NCBI GenBank assembly: GCA_003518745.1
Contig: DOYB01000263.1
Location: 1-8,369, forward strand
Reading direction: 5' to 3'
DNA: 8,369 bases
Source of the DNA: Selenomonas sp.
GTDB taxonomy: Bacteria; Bacillota; Negativicutes; Selenomonadales; Selenomonadaceae
Shown in pieces: positions 1 through 6,449 of the stretch. A program made the translations under genes and the position numbers. Every line of letters begins with the position of its first letter. The stretch's first letter is position 1. Under the pieces are notes generated by a model that saw only the letters and a program-made list of their open reading frames with translations, was not told the DNA's origin and did not search any database.

Positions 1-1
1 G

Positions 2-337
2 ATTACATACGGAAAGGCATCCTTCCTGTTTACCGGAGATATGATAAAGGAACAGGAGAAAACCCTGTTGGAACGTGGGACGGAGCTCAAAAGCACGGTA
101 CTCCAGGTTGGACATCACGGCTCCCATACCTCAAGCTCGGAGGAATTCGTTCATGCCGTTCACCCCGCATGGGCGGTTTTCAGTGTAGGGGCCGACAATA
201 CCTTCGGCCATCCCCGTCCGGAGGTGGTAAAGCGCTATCAGGAGGAAGGCTCGAGGATATGCAGGACAGACATGGATGGAGCCATTGTATTCTATACCGA
301 CGGTGAGCATATGCGGATGGAGAAATATCGTAAATAA
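2..337 (+). CDS. comEC: ComEC/Rec2 competence protein, C-terminal metallo-beta-lactamase-like domain (5' truncated by window edge)
   Basis: The reading frame is already open at the window edge and gives 111 residues before a TAA stop. It begins in the middle of the metallo-beta-lactamase-like domain that forms the C terminus of many ComEC DNA-uptake channel proteins. Diagnostic segments are SFLFTGDM near the start, the metal-site-like motif QVGHHGSHTSSSEEF at about residues 36-50, and a FSVGADNTFGHPRPEV block at about 59-74, all in the usual ComEC order. In the family, ComEC is the inner-membrane channel for single-stranded DNA uptake and this domain is thought to be a nuclease that degrades the non-transported strand. 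The domain ends normally about 35 residues after the GHPRPEV block, so the 3' end looks intact. A free-standing MBL-fold hydrolase is the alternative, because the membrane part lies outside the window. Confidence 0.9.
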   Translation: MTYGKASFLFTGDMIKEQEKTLLERGTELKSTVLQVGHHGSHTSSSEEFVHAVHPAWAVFSVGADNTFGHPRPEVVKRYQEEGSRICRTDMDGAIVFYTDGEHMRMEKYRK

Positions 338-412
338 AGACAAAAGCCGAAACCATGGGAAGATTTTGGCATGCTATCTATATGCCATAAAGTGCTGTTC
401 TAGTCGAAGCAT

Positions 413-440
413 GAACCCCCGCCTCTATAGGCGGGGGTTC
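413..440. repeat. Perfect 11-bp GC-rich hairpin downstream of comEC (terminator-like, or possible solo IS200/IS605-type end)
   Basis: Bases 413-423 (GAACCCCCGCC) are exactly complementary to 430-440 (GGCGGGGGTTC) around a six-base loop, TCTATA. There is no T-run on either side, so as an intrinsic terminator for comEC it would be atypical. The shape, a C-rich/G-rich stem with a TCTATA loop followed closely by GTTCAC, resembles the right-end hairpins of some IS200/IS605-family elements. That resemblance is from memory. No transposase or accessory TnpB gene lies nearby. A copy of TCGAAG occurs on each side (about 404 and 447), and a weak 5-bp hairpin (443-447 with 454-458) follows. Confidence 0.55.
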
Positions 441-911
441 GTTCACTCGAAGGAGTGACAATCTGGAACCTCAATTGACTGAAATATTCGGTAAATATAA
501 ACTGACATAAAGGTTGATTTCTGGCGCTTGAGGATAATTGACCGGTGCAGGGTTGTTTATATCGTACAGTTTATGCAAATAGTGAGTCAATAGTGTACCG
601 GCGTTACTGCATGCCGCAAAAAAAATTTCAATCAATCGGAATCAGGAAGGTTTTTTTTATTTTTTGTCAAATATAAGCTATCAGATTGGTTTTACATATT
701 CTTATTACTTCGGTCGTTACATTTTGATATCATACTCGCTTGAGCTTTCTTTGATGGAGCGGTTCTGTCGCGGAAGTCCGGTGTGCTCTTTGAGCAGGGG
801 ATTGACGCGGGCGGCGGGCGAGGCGTTCGCATCACTTCAAGGGGAAGGCAAGCTTTGTGATTTTCACTGGCAAAATAATGTAAGGTGGCTTATTCAGAAA
901 GGGGAAACAGC
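441..911. other. Intergenic stretch without a recognisable gene
   Basis: No frame on either strand gives a protein I recognise. Bases 600-700 are AT-rich with runs of eight A (about 619-626) and eight or more T (about 652-667). Bases 745-850 are clearly GC-rich, which suggests a fragment of former coding sequence. The longest plus-strand frame here (664-924, starting at a TTG codon) lacks a good ribosome binding site and overlaps the dnaK start, so I do not call it. A weak minus-strand promoter-like pair (TTGACT 590-585, TACGAT 566-561, spacer 18) is present but isolated. The last bases (about 898-905, GAAAGGGG) are the ribosome binding site for the dnaK start at 912. Confidence 0.6.
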
Positions 912-2460
912 ATGTCGAAGGTAATAGGTATTGATTTGGGGACAACAAACTACAGGGCAGTGTTGCTTTTTGTATGCGGGCGGCGACATCAAGCTCCGCG
1001 TAAAGATGTGCCTTTTCTGCGGCGGCTTTTGCCATATTGTTCATGTAGACCTTGAGCTCGTCCGTCATGGCGTTGACACAGGAAGCTAAATGTTCTATTT
1101 CGTCGCCTGTGTTTAGGTGGAGTTTTTTATCTATGTTTCCTGAGGCTATTTCACGTACACCCATTGAAAGCTCGTATATGGGATTCACAAAGTGAGCTGA
1201 CATTCTCTTTCCCGATTTTATGAAAATGTATGTCAACAGGCCGAAGAAGACAAGAAAAACAGCCGCGCCGTAAGCAACCTGTTTTTCAAGTTCGGAAGCC
1301 TTGTCTTCAGAAAGCTTAAGCAGGGCTTTGTTAGTTTCAGTTTCAGGCTCGACGATTGAAGCTTTTGTTGTTCCGGTACACATACTCCATCCGGTCCTTT
1401 TTATCGGAGCGTAAGCAACATAATACTCGATACCGTTCAACTCGATTTCAATGACTTCGTGTTGGCCTTCAAGCATTGCGTTGGCCAGTGCCGCAAGCTC
1501 TTTATTTGAACCGGACCGCAAGTCTTTGTTCAGGTTGGCGGTCAAATCGGTGATGTAGTCTGACGTGTTTTTTTCCGTAGACATGATTATGCGGCCATTT
1601 TCATCAAGGACAAAGGCGAATTTGTTGGCATCATATTCTTTTCCTGCAAGCAAAACCTTGTCAAAATTTTCCCATGTAGCGAGGGTGCCTACAATGCCCA
1701 TTTTCTCACCGGCGGGATTGCGGTACGGCATGGCGCAGTAAAATCCCAAATGATTTCTTTCCGTTAGTTCACTGACATTTGAAAAAGAAGTGCCGTCTTT
1801 TTTTATAGCTTCTTTATACCATTCGTTGTCAGATAAATTGGAATAGCGAGGGGGGACATATTGCGAAGCGACATGGTTTTCAACAGAAAGGACAAAATCA
1901 TCTTTTGAAGCAATAAACGCGCTGGTAATGATAGAGCTTCCGTCAACTATCCTTATCATCAAGTCGCTGATATTGGCAATCATTCCGATTTGATAGTCGA
2001 GATTCCTTTTATCAATCTTAGGCGGATATTGAAGATACAGGGGAGAAGTGTCAAGCATGCGGGAGGCTTCAACGAAATCTAAGCTTATGGGCTGGTAAAT
2101 TTCAGGATTTTTTTCGATTTTCTCAGCGGCTGCTCTGAGTCTCTTGGTTTCGTGTTCAAGGCTGCCGATACGTGAATCCATAGCTTTTGCTTGTGAAAGC
2201 GCGTATACCTTAAGAGCGTCTTTTTCCGAGTCAATCAAGAGTTCTGAGCTGTTGGTAAATGCCTCTCTGCCGATGCTGATTCCCATTTCCCATGCCGCAT
2301 CGGTGATTGAGCTCACGGCGTAGTAGAATATGGCAATCATAATTATCATAATTGTCAGGGTTTGCAGCAGCACAAGGTTCGTCAGCTTATTTTTGAGAGA
2401 TCTTTTTCCACCAAAAGTGATTTCATATATATACAGGCGTATTCTTTCAATTAGGCGCAT
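832..2460 (-). pseudogene. Membrane sensor of the Cache-HAMP-PP2C (RsbU/SpoIIE-like) phosphatase family, truncated before the catalytic domain
   Basis: The start at 2460 has a good ribosome binding site (GGAGGAG, 2476-2470). The protein has a short cytoplasmic N terminus, a membrane helix at about 28-50, a large extracytoplasmic region at about 51-392 with Cache-like features (for example WYKEA near 214 and GIVGTLATWENF near 255), a second helix at about 396-416, and a HAMP domain at about 417-470. A helical linker then leads into AARIQKATLPC (493-503), the opening of an RsbU/SpoIIE-type PP2C domain. Family members use this layout to turn an extracellular signal into dephosphorylation of an anti-anti-sigma factor. 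Native sequence ends at residue 503 (base 952). Residues 504-542 are read-through of the antisense of dnaK and upstream DNA. The roughly 230-residue phosphatase with its metal-binding aspartates is missing, so no catalysis is expected. A membrane receptor stub could still be made. Confidence 0.88.
912..1055 (+). pseudogene. dnaK: dnaK 5' end fragment (13 native codons, then out-of-context sequence)
   Basis: An ATG at 912 has a strong ribosome binding site (GAAAGGGG, about 898-905, seven bases upstream). It opens with MSKVIGIDLGTTN, the invariant N terminus of bacterial DnaK (Hsp70), which forms the first phosphate-binding strand of its ATPase domain. DnaK normally continues with Ser-Cys-Val. 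Here the frame switches after base 950 to unrelated residues (YRAVLLF...) and stops at 1055 after 47 codons, because the sequence from about 951 onward is the antisense of the phosphatase gene. A working chaperone of about 610 residues cannot be made from this copy. No grpE or hrcA coding sequence is visible upstream. The identification is firm because ribosome binding site, start and signature agree. Whether the break is biological or an assembly error cannot be settled here. Confidence 0.85.
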
Positions 2461-2508
2461 ATTTGCCCTTCTCCTCCAATTAGTAAGGCTATGTGATTCT
2501 CCATCATG

Positions 2509-2537
2509 ATTATATCATATAGGCAAAAGTCTTTCCA
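2509..2537 (-). promoter_or_regulatory. SigA-type promoter for the sensor phosphatase gene
   Basis: Read on the minus strand, a perfect TATAAT -10 box (2514-2509) carries an extended TGA directly upstream. A -35-like TGGAAA (2537-2532) lies 17 bases further up. Transcription would start near 2502, about 42 bases before the ATG at 2460. It lies just after the terminator of the preceding yvrJ operon, so the sensor gene is probably an independent transcription unit. Confidence 0.65.
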
Positions 2538-2584
2538 TACACAAGTAATTAAATCTGCAATATCGTCGATGCCTAATTATGCAA

Positions 2585-2618
2585 AAAACGCCTGCCACGC
2601 AATCGGGGCAGGCGTTTT
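2585..2618 (-). terminator. Intrinsic terminator ending the yvrJ operon
   Basis: Bases 2585-2596 (AAAACGCCTGCC) are perfectly complementary to 2607-2618 around a ten-base loop. On the minus strand the 12-bp stem is followed by a run of T (complement of the A-run at 2583-2588), the standard Rho-independent layout. It sits 17 bases after the yvrJ stop codon and before the promoter of the next minus-strand gene. Confidence 0.88.
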
Positions 2619-2634
2619 GGGAAGAGTGAACAGG

Positions 2635-2784
2635 TCAGGTTCGTTGTATTCTGTCAATGACCTTGGCAAGCAGCTGGATATTGTCGTTTAGGACTCCCAG
2701 CCTGTTTTCCACACGTACCAGCAGGAACGCGGTCACCGCCATTGGAAATCCATAGTTACCCATGGCTGTAAGAAATTCCGTCAT
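2635..2784 (-). CDS. yvrJ: YvrJ-family small membrane protein (49 aa)
   Basis: The product is 49 residues: a short N terminus (MTEFLTAMGNYG), a hydrophobic stretch at about 11-26 (GNYGFPMAVTAFLLVR), then an amphipathic tail ending in KVIDRIQRT. The GN-(Y/F)-GFP-xAV...LLVR-(V/I)-E signature matches my memory of the YvrJ family, tiny single-pass proteins of Firmicutes with no established function. I place the start at 2784 because GGGAGG (about 2798-2793) sits seven or eight bases upstream. An in-frame ATG at 2835 would add 17 residues encoded by the hairpin itself and has no comparable binding site. It is the last gene of a leftward operon after the 514-residue protein. Its ribosome binding site is inside a stable stem, which suggests control of translation. 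Confidence 0.82.
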   Translation of the reverse strand: MTEFLTAMGNYGFPMAVTAFLLVRVENRLGVLNDNIQLLAKVIDRIQRT

Positions 2785-2788
2785 GTTA

Positions 2789-2832
2789 AAACCTCCCTTC
2801 CTCTCCATACATGCGGAAAGGAAGGGAGGTTT
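2789..2832 (-). promoter_or_regulatory. Long hairpin enclosing the yvrJ ribosome binding site (terminator-like / translational gate)
   Basis: Bases 2789-2802 and 2819-2832 are perfect 14-bp inverted repeats with a 16-base loop. In the minus-strand transcript the second arm carries the GGGAGG ribosome binding site of yvrJ and the first arm carries its exact complement. The stem is followed by four U (complement of A2788-2790 and neighbours), so the same structure could act as a weak intrinsic terminator after the upstream gene, which stops at 2853. The yvrJ ATG follows six to seven bases beyond the stem. Visible fact: the complementarity. Inference: that it regulates expression. Confidence 0.75.
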
Positions 2833-2852
2833 CACCCCTTTTGTCGAGAATA

Positions 2853-4397
2853 TTATCTTTCAGCGTAGAGCATTTGAACAAAGGAATCCTCTGTAAGGTA
2901 TCTCGGGTCGAAAGGTATGCATTTTAGTGTGTTGTAGATGGAGTCAGCAATTTGCTTGATTTTTTCCCATGGATGCTTAAGCCTATTGATAAACCTTCTG
3001 GCATCCTTGGGCTGCATTCCATTCACAATCATAAACACATAAAATATCGCGGCCAGAGCTATAGGGCTTTTCATTGTTTCAGGCGTATCGCTGCCCAGGA
3101 TGCAGTAGTCTATGTAGAGTCCTTTCAGCAGTGAGCGGCTGTAGATACCTATACCTGAAGCCCTTCCCATGTCATCCAGTACCTTGGCAACTGTATCAAA
3201 ACCCTCGGGCAGGGGGTGTGAATCCCTTTCGACCGGTTCGGGATACTGCCGAAAGGGCAGGACATTAAGCTGGGCGTATTCGGTCATAATGCGTATGAGC
3301 TGTCTGACTGAAGCTGCCTCGCGAAGGAAGAAGTCCTCCAGTCCGGCTTCCGGCTGCTGATAGCGGAACAGTTCATACTGCCGCATGACCTCGCGCTTTA
3401 TACGTTCCTGAAGCTTATGGCTTGCGGGAATTGTTGTGATGTAGTTGAGCAGCATCACGCCGCCGCTGTGTACGTGCCCCATGAAGATGGTTTTCCTGTA
3501 ATCCGTAATGTAGGATTCGGGTACGGGAAGCTCCAGATTTTCATCGGTGAAAATGTCCCTGCAGATTACCACATCCCCATCGACGCTTTCAATGGAAAAA
3601 ACAGTGAATCGAGCCTTGAGCAGATCACGCAGGATGCTTGCGTCTGTGAAGGAGAGCCTATTATGTTCATGTTTGTAGTAGTTTTCCAAGGGATTCAGAT
3701 CCGAATCCAACAGGTGGTAGTCGAAAAGGAAATAATCCCAGAAGCCATAGAAGAAATCTTCGCGCTCCTGACTGTCCGCGGTGTCCTGTGGGTCAAAATC
3801 CTGTCCGCCGTACATGACTATAGCTCTGGTGAAATCAACTAAGTATTTACCTGTGTGGTAATAGTCTCCAAGTGTATTCAGCAGGGTGTCAAGGCACTCA
3901 TTAAGCTGCTGCATATCTTCAGGCTGAAGCATATCCTTATGTTCAAGGACACTGTAAAAATCGTCCTTTTCCTGTGGCTTGGGCAAAAGGAACATATTTG
4001 CCGCAAAAAAGGATTCACGAGCTTCGGTCAGACGCTCCAGCAGGTATTCAGCGTCCTTTTCATAGAATTTGCAAAAGCTTTCCAAAACATTGAAGAAGAA
4101 GTCGAGCTCGGCAACCAATTCAGGTGTTTTTAAGTGCTTACGGGATGCTATGAAACGTCGGAACATTTCACGGTAGTCACCAATGGAAACAAAATCCCAA
4201 GTGTCCAGCTTCCATTCTGCCGCGACAGTAAGCAGGAGAGACAGGGCATGCCACTGATGCTTCAGTTCATCATCATCCGCGCCCTTCCAAGCATTACGCC
4301 GGAGAAAACGCTCCGTGATATCCTTGGGAAACAGGAAGGGAGTACCTTTGGGCTTATTCTTATAAAATAAGCTCATTGACTCGTATACATTCTGCAT
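2853..4397 (-). CDS. Conserved-looking hypothetical protein, 514 aa, function unknown
   Basis: I do not recognise a named family. The protein is soluble-looking, acidic and rich in aromatic residues, with no signal peptide. The only strongly hydrophobic stretch is about 444-460 (SPIALAAIFYVFMIVNG), which could be a buried helix. The N-terminal 180 residues look helical. A central block, FWDYFLFDYHLLDSDLNPLE (219-238), is followed by alternating beta-like segments (VFSIESVDGDVVICRDIFT, about 266-284). This resembles from memory the FLFDY-type middle domain of SEC-C-associated Firmicute proteins, but the C-terminal cysteine motif of those proteins is absent. The start at 4397 is supported by GAGGAA about 9-11 bases upstream, overlapping the stop codon of the aminotransferase gene, which implies translational coupling. 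The gap between the two genes is 13 bases. Confidence 0.8.
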   Translation of the reverse strand: MQNVYESMSLFYKNKPKGTPFLFPKDITERFLRRNAWKGADDDELKHQWHALSLLLTVAAEWKLDTWDFVSIGDYREMFRRFIASRKHLKTPELVAELDFFFNVLESFCKFYEKDAEYLLERLTEARESFFAANMFLLPKPQEKDDFYSVLEHKDMLQPEDMQQLNECLDTLLNTLGDYYHTGKYLVDFTRAIVMYGGQDFDPQDTADSQEREDFFYGFWDYFLFDYHLLDSDLNPLENYYKHEHNRLSFTDASILRDLLKARFTVFSIESVDGDVVICRDIFTDENLELPVPESYITDYRKTIFMGHVHSGGVMLLNYITTIPASHKLQERIKREVMRQYELFRYQQPEAGLEDFFLREAASVRQLIRIMTEYAQLNVLPFRQYPEPVERDSHPLPEGFDTVAKVLDDMGRASGIGIYSRSLLKGLYIDYCILGSDTPETMKSPIALAAIFYVFMIVNGMQPKDARRFINRLKHPWEKIKQIADSIYNTLKCIPFDPRYLTEDSFVQMLYAER

Positions 4398-4410
4398 AGA
4401 AAATATTTCC

Positions 4411-5598
4411 TCAGCCTTTATATTCTGCTGCCAGCTTCTTGAAGAGTGGCAGGGATTTTTCTATGGTTTCAGTTTTTATGCAGTATGCTGCGCGGAAGTA
4501 TCCGGGGCACCCGAAATCCGCGCCCGGAACCAGGAGCAGATCGTATTTCTTAGCCCTTTCGCAGAAAGCTCCATCGTCTTCCTCCAAAGCCTTCGGGAAA
4601 AGGTAAAAAGCCCCCTGAGGCTTTACGCAGGTGAAACCGGCATCGATAAGTCCCTGATAAAGAAGCTGTCCATTCTTTTCATATATGCTGATGTCAGAGG
4701 GCTTTCCCGCGCAGCGGGCGACTACCAACTGCCAGAGGGAAGGGGCATTGACGTGGGTCAGTACACGGGCAGCGCCGGCGATGGCTCCGTAAACTCTTCC
4801 AAAGTCAGCGATTTCGTCAGGGACGACGATGTACCCTATACGTTCTCCCGGAAGAGAGAAGGATTTGCTGTAGGAATAGCATACTAAGGTGTTGTCGTAA
4901 TATTTTGTGACGTAGGGAACATCATAGCCCTCATAGGCGATTTCACGGTAGGGCTCATCGGATATGATGAAGATGGGGTGGCCGTACTCCTTCGACTTAT
5001 GATTGAGTATGTCTGCCAGATGACGGATTGTTTCCTCAGAGTAAACCGCGCCACTGGGGTTATTGGGGGAATTCACGATAACGGCCTTGGTGTGGGGTGT
5101 AAGGCGTTCCTCCAAAGCGGAGAAATCAATCTGGAAATCTTCGGTTCTTGCGGGAACAACCACCAGTTTTCCTCCTACGGATTCAACGAAGCAGCGATAT
5201 TCCGGGAAAAATGGCGCAAATGCGATAAACTCATCTTCGGCCTCGCAAAGAGCCTTGAAGCAGATTGTTATGGCGGCTGCCGCGCCGGCGGTCATAAAGA
5301 GATTCTTTCCTTCAAAATTTGTGCCAAACCTTTTATTGATGCTCTTTGCCAGGATCTCGCGGACACTGGGATTACCAGGGGCAATCGTGTAACCGTGGAT
5401 TTCGCTGGGCTCGGTGTTCATAAGGATATCTACCGCGGCCTGCTTTACGAATTCCGGTGTGGGAACATTGGGGTTGCCGAGGCTGAAATCAAAAATATTT
5501 TCTTCGCCAACCTCTGCGGCCCTCTTGCGGCCGAATTCAAATATGGTACGAATCGTGGACTTCCTGGTTCCTAACTCATGCATTTTTTCTGATACCAT
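4411..5598 (-). CDS. Pyridoxal-phosphate aminotransferase, class I/II (aspartate aminotransferase fold)
   Basis: This 395-residue cytosolic enzyme carries the full fold-type I set. There is an N-terminal substrate loop with FSLGNPNVPTP (38-48), NSPNNPSG (176-183) with the cofactor-contacting Asn, SDEPY (213-217) with the Asp that pairs with the pyridine nitrogen, and SYSKSFSLPGERIGY (242-256) with Lys245 as Schiff-base lysine. An Arg in GYFRAAY (Arg369) sits at the position that usually binds the substrate carboxylate. Length and order are normal and nothing appears truncated. The reaction is transfer of an amino group between an amino acid and a 2-oxo acid, but the side-chain specificity cannot be read from these motifs. 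The start at 5598 has AGGTGA seven bases upstream. It is first in an operon with the unknown 514-residue protein and yvrJ, whose link to amino acid metabolism is not obvious. Confidence 0.93.
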   Translation of the reverse strand: MVSEKMHELGTRKSTIRTIFEFGRKRAAEVGEENIFDFSLGNPNVPTPEFVKQAAVDILMNTEPSEIHGYTIAPGNPSVREILAKSINKRFGTNFEGKNLFMTAGAAAAITICFKALCEAEDEFIAFAPFFPEYRCFVESVGGKLVVVPARTEDFQIDFSALEERLTPHTKAVIVNSPNNPSGAVYSEETIRHLADILNHKSKEYGHPIFIISDEPYREIAYEGYDVPYVTKYYDNTLVCYSYSKSFSLPGERIGYIVVPDEIADFGRVYGAIAGAARVLTHVNAPSLWQLVVARCAGKPSDISIYEKNGQLLYQGLIDAGFTCVKPQGAFYLFPKALEEDDGAFCERAKKYDLLLVPGADFGCPGYFRAAYCIKTETIEKSLPLFKKLAAEYKG

Positions 5599-5643
5599 CG
5601 TATATCACCTGATTCTCTCTATTCAAAAATAACAACATAATTC

Positions 5644-5673
5644 ACTATACCACAAAGGAGGAACAAGAGTAAA
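5644..5673 (-). promoter_or_regulatory. Promoter of the aminotransferase operon
   Basis: On the minus strand, TATAGT (5649-5644) has five of six -10 matches and lies 18 bases downstream of TTTACT (5673-5668), with four of six -35 matches. The predicted start near 5637 leaves a leader of about 40 bases before the ATG at 5598. No riboswitch-like structure fits in so short a leader. Confidence 0.55.
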
Positions 5674-5717
5674 GCTCATTTGCAAGCATATGAAACGCCC
5701 ATGATTTGGCGCAAAAT

Positions 5718-5760
5718 AACAGCAGGCACCGATATGAGCTCGATGACTGCTGCTGTTTTT
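5718..5760 (-). terminator. Bidirectional-looking terminator after the YbjN-like gene
   Basis: Bases 5718-5725 (AACAGCAG) pair with 5750-5757 (CTGCTGTT) around a 24-base loop that contains a GAGCTC palindrome. On the minus strand the stem is followed by ATTTT, suitable for ending the 5780-6286 gene, which stops 22 bases earlier. On the plus strand it is followed by a run of T, but no plus-strand gene leads into it. Confidence 0.7.
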
Positions 5761-5779
5761 TCACTATTCGGCACACCGG

Positions 5780-6286
5780 TTATTCCGCAGCCTGCTCTGC
5801 GACGGGGCCCGCAGGCTTGTAATCCTTAGCCCAGACCTGAGCCATGAGATCCTCATAGATTTCCTCCAGATGCTCCACAAGAATTCTGAGCATGAGCTGA
5901 ACCATCTTGCTGTCAAAGGTCTCATCCACGAAGGGAAGGCAGATGTCCAGATAAATTGAGCCATTCTGGGAAAGATAGTACTTGAAGATCTTGTAGCGCG
6001 AGTTGAGATCGTTCAGGTATTCCTCCAGTTTCTGGATCTTGCTTTTAGCAATGCCGCTGGCAACCTGGGTGCGGATTATGGTGAAGACGCTGGTGTCAAT
6101 GAAAATGGCCATGGGCAGGAGCTGTCCCCTGGCTTCGATGCGGGAGCGGAAAACAACGGTATTGTAATCGTCATCAATGGTTTCTGTGCTGAACACGTTG
6201 ATATCGTTGTCCATTATAAAATCACGGAATTTCAATGCCTTTTCGTTGTTTTCAACACCGCCCGTTTTCTTTTTTTTCGCCGGCAT
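5780..6286 (-). CDS. YbjN-like / type III secretion chaperone-fold protein, 168 aa
   Basis: The product is a soluble protein of 168 residues. It has a lysine-rich start (MPAKKKKTGG), an alpha-beta core at about 15-150, and a low-complexity tail rich in Ala, Pro and Glu (GPVAEQAAE). The order of segments (helix, strands around TVVFRSRIEARGQLLPMAIFID, helix, strands around IFKYYLSQNGSIYLDICLPF, then a long C-terminal helix) is what I expect of the YbjN / type III secretion chaperone-like fold. No catalytic motif is visible. YbjN proteins are poorly understood regulators or chaperones, so no role is assigned. The start at 6286 follows an excellent binding site (AAGGAGG, eight bases upstream). 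It is monocistronic, with its own promoter and terminator, and divergent from the NlpC/P60 gene. Fold assignment is moderate; existence of the gene is nearly certain. Confidence 0.8.
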   Translation of the reverse strand: MPAKKKKTGGVENNEKALKFRDFIMDNDINVFSTETIDDDYNTVVFRSRIEARGQLLPMAIFIDTSVFTIIRTQVASGIAKSKIQKLEEYLNDLNSRYKIFKYYLSQNGSIYLDICLPFVDETFDSKMVQLMLRILVEHLEEIYEDLMAQVWAKDYKPAGPVAEQAAE

Positions 6287-6355
6287 ATCGCATTTCCTCC
6301 TTGTGACTTGATGTTAATATCTTTAACTTCTACATTCCACGGAAAAATCCTGCTA

Positions 6356-6384
6356 TGTATACTCGCGTTCGGAAAAATTTACAA
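6356..6384 (-). promoter_or_regulatory. Promoter of the YbjN-like gene
   Basis: On the minus strand TTGTAA (6384-6379) and TATACA (6361-6356) are separated by exactly 17 bases, each with four of six consensus matches. The predicted start near 6349 leaves a leader of about 60 bases before the ATG at 6286. Confidence 0.5.
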
Positions 6385-6412
6385 AAACGAGATTCTTTCC
6401 GGACGCTGTATG

Positions 6413-6424
6413 TACGGATCCGTA
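6413..6424. repeat. 12-bp perfect palindrome between divergent promoters
   Basis: TACGGATCCGTA reads identically on both strands. It lies between the leftward promoter at 6356-6384 and the rightward promoter at 6450-6479, where an operator controlling one or both would be expected. A single 12-bp palindrome can also arise by chance, and I do not recognise it as a known regulator site. Confidence 0.35.
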
Positions 6425-6449
6425 AACATTTACCTGCGCTTCGCATCGC

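Noticed and set aside
561..590. Minus-strand promoter-like pair TTGACT / TACGAT with an 18-base spacer in the gene-free stretch
   Set aside because: The -10 box is weak, no ribosome binding site or ORF follows, and the hairpin downstream has no U-run. In AT-rich DNA such pairs arise by chance.
828..875. Short plus-strand translation containing GKASFVIFTG, similar to GKASFLFTGDM of the comEC fragment, suggesting a duplicated comEC piece
   Set aside because: The similarity covers only about ten residues, the flanking DNA does not match, and the frame ends in a stop directly afterwards. Chance is the simpler explanation.
664..924. 86-codon plus-strand frame between comEC and the phosphatase
   Set aside because: It starts at a TTG codon without a good ribosome binding site, overlaps the well-supported dnaK start in another frame, has mixed composition and resembles no family I know.
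2785..2835. Longer start for YvrJ adding 17 residues
   Set aside because: The added codons are the hairpin itself. The ATG at 2784 has a near-ideal binding site, and the shorter product fits the family length.
3417..3842. 141-codon plus-strand frame antisense to the 514-residue protein
   Set aside because: Its start has no ribosome binding site, and the opposite strand has a continuous, operon-coupled gene. It is treated as a shadow frame.
4978..5574. 198-codon plus-strand frame antisense to the aminotransferase
   Set aside because: The minus-strand frame has the full aminotransferase motif set. The antisense frame is its shadow, with no ribosome binding site and no plausible protein features.
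5653..5760. AAAGGAGG on the plus strand at about 5653-5660, hinting at a small plus-strand gene
   Set aside because: No ATG lies at a suitable distance. The possible TTG start is too far downstream, and the region is explained by the aminotransferase promoter and a terminator.
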